A model generated the notes under the pieces. That model searched no databases and was not told where the DNA came from. It was given only the letters and a program-made list of their open reading frames with translations. Positions 25,901-40,900 of a DNA stretch of 64,000 nt are shown here, one piece after another. The DNA comes from Ahaetulla prasina. Lineage: Eukaryota > Chordata > Lepidosauria > Squamata > Colubridae. The stretch is from contig NC_080546.1 of assembly GCF_028640845.1 (NCBI RefSeq), positions 69,779,205 through 69,843,204 on the forward strand, given 5' to 3'. The translations under genes and the position numbers were made by a program. The number at the start of each line of letters is the position of its first letter. The first letter of the stretch is position 1.

Positions 25901-28900
25901 GTTACCAAATTACCTTGTTTATATGTGCAAGAATGCTTTAATATTAACATTAAAATGAAAATACTACCTGAAAAATTGGATCACTATTTTTCTCTTAATA
26001 ATATATACCAAAGAATGGAATATTATCTTATATTCAGGTAATTTGGAGAGAAAATACCACAATTCTTAGAACTTCACCTGGCAGCAAGTTCTGTATTTTT
26101 TTGCATACGAGAATGATAAAAATAACTCCAAATCTTCTTATTTGTTCAGATTAATGACAGAAATTGGAAACTGTTGCTACAATTTAAGACTATCTGAAGG
26201 AGGAAATTTGCTATTAAGTAAGCATTTAGATTCTTTTAGCCAGGTACTGGGTGAAATGAGTATTTGAGAACTCTGAACAAGTGACAAATCAGATCATAAT
26301 CTTTTTTATATATTATTGCAGTTCTGACTGTATAAAAGCAGAGCAGGTGCATATTAAGATATTGCTATAATATCTCTAGAGAAACAAAAGAGTATTTCTT
26401 TTCAACCTTATCTTATGCATTAACCTTTCTGTGGCCAGACATTTGCCTTAGGCAATCTACAGTACTAATAATCCGTTTCCTGTTTCCAAATATTGTTTTA
26501 ACAATTGGAGAAGATTTAGACAAATGCAATCAGATAGAACTGAACACTTTGCTCTTTCCTACACTATCACTGAAAATTCATCAAACAAAAAACTATTGTG
26601 GCTTCATATTATTTATTAATTTGCATTCCAAGACATTCTACCAAACATTAAAATATGCAGCAGTTAAAAAATTAATATACATAAAATAAAAAGAACCCAA
26701 AACAACAAACTGTGTGAGGAAATTTAATTGTATGTGAGATAGATCTATGTGGTAAAGATGCTGGAAACAGTAGTGAATTGTCAGTTAAGACAGGGCATAG
26801 ATTGCAGCTGGATAGTGGGTGGAGAAGAGATTCAGAAGAGAACTACCCTAGGTTCAGATGACAGAAGCTTTCAGATTTTAAAGACTTTGTTAATGTTATA
26901 ACAAAGTAGAACAGTAGAGTTCATCTGCTCATGTTTCCTGTCCGGTCTACCTGGTAAGGCTGGAAAAAAGGTACTAGTCAATTCATATTAGCTGAAGATA
27001 CAAATAAAAAAGTGGTCACTGCTTTTGATGCTTTTAGAAATTGGTCATTTAAAAGAAAGCAATGATTTGAAATTTAATTTCAAGAAATTAAAAGACGCTT
27101 GCTCCTGGGGAGGAAAGCTATGGCAAATCTAGACAGCGTACTGAAAAGCAGAGACATCACCCTGCCAACAAAAGTGCATATAGGCAAAGCTATGGTTTTC
27201 TCAGTTGCAATGTATGGCTGTGAAGGTTGGACCATAAGAAAGGCTGAGCGCCAAAGAATTGAGGCCTTTGAACTCTGGTGCTGGAGAAGACTCCTGCGAG
27301 TCCCTTGGACTGCAATGTGAACAAACAAGTCAGTTCTAGAGGAGATCAACCCTGACTGCTCTTTAGAAGGCCAGATCCTGAAGATGAAACTGAAATACTT
27401 TGGCCACCTAATGAGAAAGAAGGACTCACTGGAGAAGAGCCTAATGCTGGGAAAGATTGAGGGCAAAAGAAGAAGGGGACGACAGAGAATGAGGTGGCTG
27501 GATGGAATCACTGAAGCAGTAGACATGAGTTTAAATGGACTCCAGAGGATGGTAGAGGACAGGAAGGCCTGGAGGAATGTTGTCCATGGGGTCACGATGG
27601 GTCGGACATGACTTCGCAACTAACAACAACAACAATGATTTCCCTCCTAATGAGGGAAATTAAACTGTACTAATTAGGATTATAACTTTGAATTATCATT
27701 GTGTGTAGAGTGAACATTTTAATAGAATATGGGACATAGATTCAACCTCTGCATTTGAACATATACAAATACAATTTTCTTATGGGAAAATGATAAGCAT
27801 TTCTCAGAAAATAGCTATGGAGCTTACAAAATAGTAAGTTAGATCAATCCATTAGAGATGGAGAATTTTACAACAAAAAGAGGGCTGTGAAAATATTTAC
27901 AGATCCCTCACACCCTGGACATAAACTGTTTCAACTTCTACCCTCAAAATGACGCTATAGAGCACTGCACACCAGAACAACTAGACACAAAAACAATTTT
28001 TTCCCGAATGCCGTCACTCTGCTAAACAAATAATTCCCTCAACATTGTCAAACTATTTACTAAAACTGCACTACTATCAATCTTCTCGTCGTTCCCATCG
28101 CCCATCTCCTTCCACTTATGACTTTAACTTTGTAGCTTGTATCCTTACGATTTATATTGATATTGTTTCCTGATTGCTTATTTGTAGCCTATGACTATTA
28201 TTAAGTGTTGTATTATTAAGTGTTAAATTTGTACCCTATGACTATCATTAAGTGTTATAAATGTTGTACCTTGATGAAGGTATCTTTTCTTTTCTGAGAG
28301 CATATGCACCAAGACAAATTCCTTGTGTGTCCAATCACACTTGGGCATTAAAAAATTCTATTCTATTCTATTCTGGTCTGATATCTAAATTGCTAACCCT
28401 CTGTCTGAGGTCTGCCAAAATTTTTAATTAAGGTCAAAAGTAAGTAAAGCTGGAGTTGTCAGATCACAATACAGGAGTTCTTCATTTAATGACTATTTTT
28501 TCAGTGACTGCTCAACTTGCAATGTGCCAAATGACATTGACAATTAATCCAGGTTTTGGTTGTTACAGAGACTTGAATCATGTTGTTGCCATTTGCAACC
28601 TTCTTTACTAGTTACTGACAAGCAAAGACAATGGGGAAGCTGGCAGGAAATTGCAAATGGTGACAATGTGACATCTTTACTTACCAACAGCAACTGGATT
28701 TGTCAGAATTGCCATCCTAGGGATACATGCATTTTTTTAGACCCTTAGCTTGAACAGAGTAAAAGACTTAGATCTCCTAATAGATAGTAGATAATATCTA
28801 ATATCTATAATTAGATAATATATGTGTATAACATATCCTTATTTTTTCTTTTCTTGTATTAGTTACCTAAAAGAATAAGTTTGCCAATAGTTGTCACAGT

Positions 28901-31900
28901 AGCCAACTATTTACTATTTGCATGAAATGATAGATATAAACATGTATGACGTCCTTCTAATAGATGAATAAAGTTATCTAGTAATGTATTTATTTGTTTG
29001 TTTATTATTTATTTTGCCAGTCATTTGCTGCAAGGAGATTATTACAAATCATTTTTCAGAAAACACTGCTAGGCTTATGGTAAACAATAGTACTGAACTG
29101 ATTATGGTTTATTGCCTTTAAGACATATTTTTCTTCCATGATATGTACATTCCTACTGCAAATTGTAACTTTACAGATCTTCAGTATTTTCAGAAAATTC
29201 AAAGCTCCAAGCTTTGGATAATTCTGCCATTGCATGAAGATGACTATGTATATAAAAATTAACATTAAGTATTCTAATTTTTTCTTTTCTTTTAATTTTA
29301 ATATTTAAGAACAACACAAAATATTTATATCCCATGTTTTTGAGTAGAAGCTCTAATCAGAATTTGTTATTGCACCAGATGACGTGCAACAGAAAATTTT
29401 AAAAAAATCATTGACTAGGCAATTTAATTACTTTATCAGCTGGGGATTAAGAAATGTATTAGTCTTGCATTCTAATTTTGTACTTTCCAAATTAATGCAT
29501 GTACTGTTGCACAACTATCTTACACTTTTCTGGAGTTATGATTTAAGAAGTAACACAAAAATATGTTTCATAAAAAACTGCAAAAAAGGTGTAAGTAGTA
29601 AAAATAAACTAATATATCTAAAGACAGATATTATAAAAATTATATAAACATTCATATGAGTATTGGTGGAAACAATGGGAACAGTTTAACATACCAAAAA
29701 AAAGCATACAAACAAATAAATAGGAAGATTTCATAAAAAAACAGTTATGCACTATTATTTAGTGGGTATTTGGATCCAATAATAATCTAGTTCTAGGTCA
29801 GAGCAGTTGAAATAATAATAATCCATATTCCACTTAACGACCTGCAGATTCCTTTAACAAATGCTTTGGAGAGACCATGGGATGGAGACTCGTTCACGTA
29901 AAGTGATTCATTTAATATCTCCTGAGTTTGACCATAACAGGTAGGTTCCATTACAATCATAACTTGAGAACTAACTGTATCAAACTTCTAAATATAATGT
30001 ACATATATAGCAATTACAAATAAGTCTTCAAAATGTGTTGTGAGAAATATGTTGTATGTTAAGTATGATGAAACTAAAATCAAATATTGTATTTCCTGAA
30101 AGGAACATAATCTTAAATTTAATACAATCCTAATACAAAGATAATTAGATAAAAAGTTCATATAAATTCAGAAAAACTTGTTTCTCTGCATTATCAACCA
30201 TAGTTTTCAACTCCTAGTCAAAATAATTAAATAGCTCTCAACAAGAAAGTGAAATCTTATTTTAACTTGTTTTTTTAAAAAATTAATCCACACTATATTA
30301 CAATTTTAGAAATTTATTTCCTTGAGCTTAACTAACACTAAAAGATACAAGTGTGCAACAAGATTTACATACTGACCCAAATATTTGATTTAAGTCATTA
30401 TTTATGGTGACAACATACATTTCTACACACATATACTTGTTTTTTTGGAGCATATGACACACTTTTCCCCCTTAAAAGAGGGTGAAAATTTGGGTGCATT
30501 TTATACACCAAATATAGCCCTACCCCCATGCTGGCCCCCACCCTCCAGCTGTTTTCAGCCTCCACGCATAACATTTTCAGCTTCTGCACACTGTTTTAGA
30601 CCTTTTACAGGCTGTGGGGATCACCAGAGCACATCACTACCGATCACTGCCTCCGCAAGTCATGTTTTTGGCCTCCACACATCCCGGTTTTGGCCTCTGC
30701 ACATTGTGTTTTTGGCAGTTTCAGGCGGTGGGGATTGGCAGCGGGGGCAGCGGTGATCCCTGCTGCCTGGAACAGGTCTAAAACTGAGTGTTCAGAGGCT
30801 GAAAATGTGATGCATTGAGGCCAAAAACGTGAGGCACAGAGGCCAAAAACGCAAGGCCCCGAGGCAGCAATGTGACAATCCCTGTAGCCTGGAACAGCTG
30901 ACTGGGGGTATTCCAGGAGGCCGATCCCTCCGCCAATCATCTGTTCATGGTGAATCAGGCTGTGATAATGTGCTGAAGCTGACCAGGCTATTTGCTATTT
31001 GCTGCAAGGACACGAGCCAGATGAATACCAATGGATGCTGGTAGGCAGAGGCAGAAATATTTTTTCTTGTTTTCCTCCCCAAAAACTAATGTGCATTTTA
31101 TACTCTGGAGCGTCTTATACTTTTAAAAATATGGTACATACACACACATAAACATAATGTGTTTATATATCTGAATGAATGTATTTATGGTTGTGTGTGT
31201 ATTCTGTATTCCTTTCAATTTTTAATAGAATATATTCAGATAATGGAAAAAGACAAAGGTGTCTTTAAGCTGCAGATGGCACATGCCATGAATGACCTTT
31301 GGAAAATAAATCTGAAACACTGCCACAATGTCGCTAAATATATCTGAGACAAATATGATTCTTTTTCAAGAGACATCCTCCCACTTACTGAAGAGTTGAA
31401 TAAGTTATTAAATATTCAGTTCAAGTAGAAAATGAACAAAAGAACAATAAGCTATTCTACGTGCAGTTTTATCAGATTTGTTCTTTGAGAATATTTTCCC
31501 TACTTGAGGAAGGGATGAGTTGCAAAATTCATGCAAAATAAAACTAGTAATCAAGATATGTTCTGATTATGCCAATGAAATATTTTGCTAATACAATATA
31601 AGATTAAACAAGTATTAGCTTATTTGACTTACAGAGGATAGTCACAATTGCTAAGTCTATTCTACAATATCATTTAACCTTTCTAATAATAAGAACTGAT
31701 CCCAATCATATCCAAGAGAAAATGTATAAAATCCATGCTTAAAATAATAATGATATACACTGAATTATCAATACTTTAAATCCTGAGTTAAAATTAATTG
31801 TAACCCAAATAAGAATTCTGACTCTAGGAACTTAACTTTCATTGATGTGTGTAATTCAAGATAGTTCGTTTGGCATTTAATAGAAGCTGTCTGTGTTTAA

Positions 31901-34900
31901 AATAAAACAGCCAATAAACTTACTCGGTACTCATTCTAATTTCTCTAAATTGACCATAGTCCATAAAAAAGAGAACCCCATAGATTACGTAAACTAAAAC
32001 TCTAACCCAGTATAATTATACAATTTGATTTATTAGGTACAATGTTTTAATCCATTAGACATTCTATGGCCTAATTATGTGTTCAGCAACGTTCTTATGC
32101 TGATCTACTTAGAATTATAGTGCTAATATTTTTCAAAGTTTTGAAAGAAGGGAAATCAACTTTGGTATTCTGCAACTACTTGGTTGCCATAAATGTAAGT
32201 GGTTAATTTTATGCAATTACCTCAAGTTAAGAAATTAAATGTTAAGCCAATAATAATTACCCATTACAAAATTATTGTCTCACTGAATGAGTGTCTAATA
32301 CATACAGAAAGGTGAAATTATCTGACAAAATACATTTCAAATTAGTGTGGCCTTTCAGAAGCTTCTTGTATTTCCACGTTTCATCTCAACTTCTATGGAA
32401 AAGGCTAAGCAGAATGTCTGTAAAGACGTTTTGGCATAATCTTGAATGACAAATGACATACTACCAGGTGCCAAGATAGGCAGGGGAATATAGTCACCCC
32501 CACTTTCAGCCTTAACTGGAGTAGCTTTGTTCTCAGTGTCCTGAATAATTAATAACTCCTTTGGCAATCAGTCATGCATTCCTTAATGGCACCTAAGGCA
32601 TCAAATATCCCATTCACCAGCTCCTCCATAAGTAACAATAGACTTTACTACACTGGGTGTTCTATGCCAAGTTGTAAATGACATAATTTAAACTAAACAA
32701 GTCATTAGAACAAATATTACCCAGACTCAAAATGGAATGTTTTATTGCGTTTGTTTACATAATATATAGTTGCTAGGTAAACCTGATAATTATTTGAGAT
32801 AGATTTGAGATAGATTTTCTTAACTTAATTTTTGCCAAGTGACTTCCTTTTTTGCAAAAAAAAAAAAAAAGCATTAAAAATAGCTTCATGAAGTCCAGAA
32901 TGAAAACTTTTTTTGACGATAAAACACATGGGCAGCCAAAAATATTTGTAGAATTTATAAAAATATATTCTAATGATCCAAGTCTATGGATCTGAAGAAA
33001 TACAATAACGTGATACCTGGAGTTGTCATTTTTAAAATATTACTGTATATGTCTTCTGCATTTTGGTGTTAAATAGATAACAATGTATGTATTATACCTG
33101 CATATAGGTAAAAATAAATATAATATTTTACAAATGGACAGATTTCTTTTAATAATCAAAGGTTTGGTAATGTATTTTATTGAAGCAAATATCATGACTG
33201 TTTAGAAGAATTAACTATGTTATAGAATTAAAAAAAAAATCACTCCTGACAGACATTTAGGACAGTTCTTCGTGTGGGGCTAATAATAAATATAATCCTG
33301 CACTGTTTTATTTCATGTTTTTATGATCTTTGCTTCTGCTGATGCATCCAGAATTTCTTCTTCTTGAAAAATCTTAGCCTAGAAGGATTTTTCATGATTT
33401 AAAATCAACTAATGAAAATGTATAGATTATTGTGAAAAAAAAAATCTCTGCAGAAGTGATATTTAAAAAGTTTTTTATTGAAATTAAAACTTTAAACTTT
33501 CACTATATTCAGTATGTAAAAGTTAAGCATTTCAGTTCATAACAAACTAAAATCTAACAACCGTTTATGTTCCGTGACATTACAGTCATAGAAAAGTATA
33601 TATACTATTCTCAGAAGAATATGTATATTACTTGGCCAGATGGTTCTACCTATCAACGCAGAGAACAGATTCTCAACAATGACATACTTTGTTTTTTTAT
33701 TCAACTTCCATAGCCACCCAAAGATGTGCAGAGTTCATTTAATGTCAGCAACAGACATTGCTGGAAGTACCATCAGTAAGCAAGATCATCATGTGATTTT
33801 CTATTAATGACTGCTTTGCTTAACAATGGAGTAGGCATTCCTAATTAGGGTTGTTAAGTGAAGACTACCTGTACTTCAAACAAATCCAAAATGCAGTTTT
33901 GAATAAATTTTACATTTATACTTTGCTATTTTCATAACTTGGATCCCAACTTCTGACAAAATATTTTATTTCCAAAAAGATATCTGTTTAATTAAGAAAT
34001 AGAACAGAATGGGTTAATTAAGATAGCAAAATCCATCTTACATTAATCAATCAGGAATAGAAGAAAAGTAAACATGGAATAAATGCTTAATAAGTTTCCA
34101 GCTATTGTTTGAAGTATCCTACAATGCCATCCATTTATACTTTAGTAGTACATGTAGAAGGACAATAACAAAATGTAATCAGTCTCTTTTACATCCAATC
34201 AAATTACACCTCCTATTTAGTTCTCATTTAAAGGATTACTTCAAGATCCTCATTTAACAATCATAATTGGGACTGACAACTCGGTCATTAAGCAAAATGG
34301 TGGCTAAGTGAAACCATGACCCTGCTTATGATATTTCTTCATTTTTCCTTGGCTTTTCAGACTTGCAAAGGTCATGAATGCAAGAACTGGTCACAAAGTT
34401 ACTTGTTTCAAAACTATTGTAATTGCATAGAGTTGCTGCCTGAATTGGTTGCTACATGACAACTACTTGTACTGACATTTGTCAGGCATACTTCAGTTGG
34501 ATTCCTGTAATGAACCAAAGGCTTTCCAAATCTATGATGCCTTAATCCTTAATCTTTTATCATTATTTATTTATTTATTGAATCTATATTGCTGCCTATC
34601 GGCTCATGGCGACTCAAGGTGGCTTACAGAATATAACACATTTAAAACAATAAAAACTAACAAAAAGAATCAAATAAATTAATATAGTACAATAAAACAA
34701 AATCACCCCCCACCTCCCACCCCCTGTCCCAGCAACAGCAGATCACACAAGCCATTTAATGGGCTCCATCCCACTCTGGATTCCTCAGGCCCACTGGCAG
34801 AACCAGGTCTTCAGCGCCTTCCCAGTAGAGTATTAGAGTGGGGGCCATTCTGATCTCTGGGGGAATGATGCTCCAGAGAGGGGGAGCCACCACAAAGACA

Positions 34901-37900
34901 GCCCTTCTTCTGGGTCCTACCAGGTGTATCTGCCTCGGGGATGGGACCCGCCTCCCCGGTATGGTAGGTCGGGTAGATGTGACTGGCAAGAGATGGTCCC
35001 TCAGATAACCTGATTATGCTTTGAGAATCAAATACTTACTGTTGTGAGAAGATTATAATGAATATAGAATCCAGGTTCAGAAGGAAAATACTCATCAGAA
35101 ACAAATCTTATCCTGATCTGGTTTCCTTTAGAGATTTGTTTTCCTGGAACAGTAGCAGAACCACACCACCGTCCTAAGACAGTGCCATCACTAGGCTCTT
35201 CCACTTCTACGAAGTCATACCTACAGCAAAATATATGTACATACATGTACATTTAATCATTGTTATATGCACACGGGAATATTTATGAAACAGAGTAAAA
35301 ACAAAGTCATGTATATATAAGTACATACAGTAAATAGTAAAGTATGAACAAAAACTAAAACAGTTAAAAAGAAAAAGGAAGTAAAAAAAACATATATATC
35401 CACATTGAAAGGTACTCATTCTTGCTGCTTCCCATGCACAGTAAATCCATAATTCTTTTATAAATGATAAACTCCAAGGTTTTTGTACTCAATTAAAGTG
35501 CACATTCATATCTTATGTTCTGCTGATCTTTCTACCAACCAATGACTACTGAATAAAATAATAGCAATAGTCCATATTATATATGTACTTATCCATTTTA
35601 TTCAGCATAATGAGATTGACATAAAAGTTAAACATTTTAAGAACATTTTCCAGAATATCAATAGAAAATATTTTGTTGAATTAGTTTTGGTATCATACTT
35701 AATAACTTATGGTTAATGTTCTTAATAATGAATTTGTTATTATATTAAATATAATAATATTTAATATAGAAAAAATACAGAAAAAATACAGAAAAAATAA
35801 TTGCTACCAACCTGCCTTCCATTGAGGACCTGTATACTGCACGAATCAAGAAGAGGGCCGTGAAAATATTTACAGACTCCTCGCATCCAGGACATAAACT
35901 GTTTCAACTCCTACCCTCAAAACGACGCTATAGAGCACTGCACACCAGAACAACTAGACACAAGAACAGTTTTTTCCCGAAGGCCATCACTCTGCTAAAC
36001 AAATAATTCCATCAACACTGTCAAACTATTTACTGAATCTGCACTACTATTAATCTTCTCATAGTTCCCATCACCAATCTCTTTCCATTTATGACTGTAT
36101 GACTATAACTTGTTGCTGGCAATCCTTATGATTTATATTGATATATTGACCATCAATTGTGTTGTAAATGTTGTACCTTGATGAACGTATCTTTTTTTTT
36201 TTATGTACACTGAGAGCATATGCACCAAGACAAATTCCTTGTGTGTCCAATCACACTTGGCCAATAAAAATTCTATTCTAAAAATTCTATTCTAATAAAT
36301 TTATTAACAAATTATATTAATAAATCAAATCTTTAATCAGAAATGTTATAAATAACAAATATTTTCTTTCTTTCATATTTTCTTTAACAATGATCTTTGC
36401 CTGTATATTTTAAAAAAATCTGCCAAAAATACATGTCTTTGAGATACAACTTGAGGTGCATCTGGAGAAAAAATTGAAATCAAAACTTGTTTTAACTGAA
36501 AATATTGCCTTTTCACAATTTCAAGCATCTAGATTCTTCTTGAAGTAATGTTTTAGAACTTATTTGACAAGAAACCAAAATATTAATGATCTCATTTACA
36601 AGTTAATTAAAAAGTATTTGCAATTTTCAAAATTGGATTCTCTCACACAATGAATTGGTTACGTGCATAAGGATTGCAATAATACTACTGGACTCAATAT
36701 CTTCCAGTTGTGAATCCACACTAAATATACCAGAATCATTTCTAAAACTGGGCCAAGTACCTGCCAGAAGAATATCAGAGAAGTCACATAATAATGTTCT
36801 AATTTTACTACCCCCAGATGTGTGTAGCATATTACAATCTACAAACAAAATAGGTGGGATGTATTTACTCAGTTAATGGGGTCTGCTTATGGTTAAACAT
36901 TAAATCATTTGTTTAAAATTACTAATGCTTCTTTAGATTATCTGCATGAATCCCCAAATGTAGTCATTTGTTTAAATCCAAGCAATACATAAACCTGACT
37001 CCTTGCTGATTAATCTGTCTCTTGAGTCCAAATCCTTTTCATATTATTTTTATCCTTTGTTTGCAATATTTTACTTAATAAAATACTCAATAATTAAAGT
37101 TTTGATTGCCTACATATTCTTTTTGAAGTGACATGTGGTGATCAAACACACACATCAATGACATTCTTGAAATTTTGAAAATGATATAAGACTTGACACA
37201 TGAAGTGAAACAATCACTGACAACCAGAATCCCATGTCTCTAGGTGATCATTATAATCCCTGTAATAGAATCACAGGTATTGTATTGCCCTGTCCAAATC
37301 AGTATTTAAGGGGCTTTACTAAGACTGCTTTTATTGTCCAATGAAATGTAGGTTTCTCTCAGCAACATGATACAGAGCACACTTGATACTTAAAGCAGTT
37401 TATAATGACCCCATCTCTTCTCAGACATCCTTGGGGACTTGAAGATTACTTATTTTCTTTCATGCTTTCCAAAAACAAGCCTGTTTTTGTAGACACAATT
37501 ATGCCTGTCGGTGTAATAAAATTCAAAAATAGAGGGTGGGTGTATTGCAGTAAGTTTGGCTTCCAGAATGTAAGATATCTCAGCTACTTTAAATAAGAGT
37601 AATGAAAGCATGTCCTAAGGAAGTCTCAGTGGCAACTTTCCAAATGTTTTTTTTTTCTTAAGAGTTCTAAATATACTGTTAACTGCCTAATAGAATTACT
37701 GGAATTTTTTTCTCTTAATGTTTTCAAGTAAATGTTTCATTTAATTTTAAGAGGAGATGAATTTAGTAATAAATTTACTTTTATCAATGGTAGCTATTGC
37801 ATACAGAATTGGACACAGTGCAAGTGCCCTAGACACTGAGTTCTAGCTACATACTCCATATAAAATCTAGCCATAAAAACTGTTGTTCAGGGTCCAAAAC

Positions 37901-40900
37901 ACAGTATCCCTATTAATTCAATGTAGGTATAATACTTTCTGAGTTAAACTACGCTAGACAAAACATTAAATAAATCTTGGAGTTACAGGACTTGGAAAAT
38001 TGTAAACAGCCTTGGTTATAAGGATTATGGCAACAATTAGATGGAGTTTAACATTTTTTTTTAATTCCAATTCTAGTCACATGGAATAATGTGACTAGAA
38101 TTGAAGCTATAACAGAAGCTTCAGGGCAAGGATTTTATTCTGGAACTCCTTATAGAGCTGTAGCTTTTTTACATCTATATTACTGCCTGTTTGAAAGAAG
38201 TGATGGGAGAATAAATACAGAAATAAATTTAATGATCATTATATACTAATAAATGAAAAACAACAGGATCTTGAGAGTGGAGAGATCCTGACATAGAATT
38301 ACTGTATACTATCCCAAGCACCAGGTACTGGGCTGTTCTAAATGCTTTCTTGGCATCTCAGAGTCCAAACTGAGAACTATAAGTGAAACTAAATGCTCAG
38401 ATCATGTTATTTGATGAGTGAAAAGGAGGAACTGGATTTCTTTAATCTCCATTTTAATCTGATTAAGCCATGTGACATCTGATCTCAGACTGGTGTTTTT
38501 CCCATATTACTAGAAGGTTCCCTGAGTTTTTAAGAAGATATTAGCTATTTAAAAAATTAAAGGGGAAAAATAATTGTATTGAACAAATACAAAAATAGCA
38601 CATACCATAGTAACAGTTCCATCACAATATTTATTATTGGAAACGCAAAGATTCAGTAGAATCAGAATGTTAGCTATTTGATGAATTATGTTCAATTAGA
38701 AGCAAGCCAAAATATCAATTTTTATACACATGTTGACTGAAACTTAAATGAGAGATACTAAAAAGCTAAGATTCTGTAACATTTCGAATGTTTCCATGTT
38801 TTAGGTGAAATCATGAATACAGGAATACAACTGTCTGAATAATAGACAGCAACTTATGGTTTTTATTTGTTTCTAGTAGGTGTTAATTCTAATAATTAAA
38901 TATAATTATCATTTCTGAAAATATATTAAAAATATAAAATTAGAATTAGACTCACAATTATTTTTTATCTAATTAATTTTTAATTTTCTGCAAATCTACA
39001 AGGACTATTTTTTTTTCTAAAAATGTTTCTACGGGGCAGATCACATTAGGAAATAAATTTTTATTAGTAGTAAAATTATAAGAATATTTCAATTTTATTC
39101 AATGTTCAGTATTCAAATTGGCCAAAGTGTAAATGTCTTATTAAGTGTAAATGTCTTATTTAGACTGCAAGCCCACTGGAAACCTATTTTACAGTAAGCC
39201 CATTACAATTCAATGTACACGTGCACGCGCAAGCACACACACACACACACAGATTTATACATACATATGTCTATACGGTTAGAATAGAGAATCAAGTATT
39301 TATCATATTATTTTATATTATTTAAAATTATTTGGAAAACATATCATTAACATTGAAAAAGAGTTCACAAACTTTCTGAAATTTTATTTTAGCTTAAAAT
39401 TTCCTAATACCAACTATCAAGAATGAATCTTAGGTAGATAAATTATTTTTACAGAAGGCATCCAAACTGTGATTTTGGCAATTTACTACAAATATATAAA
39501 ATCAAATAGTGGATAGATCAGAACGACTAGCACATATTTACCCATAGTTTCTTACTTGAACTTTAGTTTACTTGGAAACTGTATTTGGGAAGCATATTTT
39601 TACTTTCCTAATTTGATGCTATATGCTTGAGATAGCCTTTTTGATTTTACATGGGAAGGTTTATCTGGATTAAGGGATTTTTCCAAAATTACCCATCCAG
39701 ACTTTATTTAAGATTATTAAATGTATTATGCTCTGGGTGCAATTGGGTAATCTCGCAGTCATAAAACATCAACACAAAATTGTAATTAACAATATGGTAT
39801 TATTAACTAATATGGTGTTTTTATGTCTATTCCCTTACTACAATCAATATATTGCTGAATTTTTCTGCAAAAAATAATTTTCAGACTTTTAAATATATCA
39901 ATGCATTGTTTTACGTCAGCTATTTATGTTTAACTGTGACACAATTAAAATAGTTGAAGTACTGTTTCATAAAACTATATAAATTATGTGATTAAATGGG
40001 AAGTATTTAATATTAACTCCCTCGAATTAGCACATCTTGTGTTTTGGATTTATTTCATTTTCATTCAGATCAGAATAATGTATTTAATGAATGGATATAT
40101 TTCTGGAAACTTTTGCAAGAATATATGTTCTTTTCAGTTGAAGTAGGTAAATCTTTGCATCTAGAAATGTCTTTCTTTTTTGAGAAGGGAATATACAGTA
40201 AACAGGATTTTCCATTGTTTACTTTTAAGTTACATGTTGGTTTTTGAGACTCTAGAATTTATTTCTTCTTTATCATCTATGTCTCTTCTCCCAGAAAAAA
40301 ATGTAAATGACATATTTGCTATGGTGGTAAGTAATTAATGTTTCCTATCTCATAACAATATCGCTTATTTAACATTTTATTCAAGCTTTATAGTTCACAG
40401 TCTTTTAAATTTTTAAAAAGTAAAAAGAGAGCATGATATATCCTACTTGCCTTCATAACATAAAGATATTTAGGTGTAACCTCGTTTTTATTTTTGTAAG
40501 AGGAAGAGTGGTAAAACCATCTCACTTACTTAGCAGCCACAAATACTTCACCACATACTTAACTAAACCCCAAACATATACTAGTTCCCTCATCCTTTTT
40601 CTGAAAAGCATATTGCCTTCAGCTGCGGCTGTTCACAATGTTAAGAAAAAAGCAGTAATGGGGATTCTGAAGGTCATGTTTTGGTGAATGTAAAAGATGC
40701 CACACCCTGGAGAAGCTGTATAAATAAATAGGTAGCTCCTATCTACAGTTAACAAGTAAAGAGAAAAATACAGCTTTCTAATTTAAGATTCTGTTGAGAT
40801 GCTTAGATGTACTAATATATTCAACATGAAAGGCTTAGCTCATATGTTTTTTATAATCCTTTGCTAAATGAACCTTCAGCTATCCAAATGTTTAGTCTAT

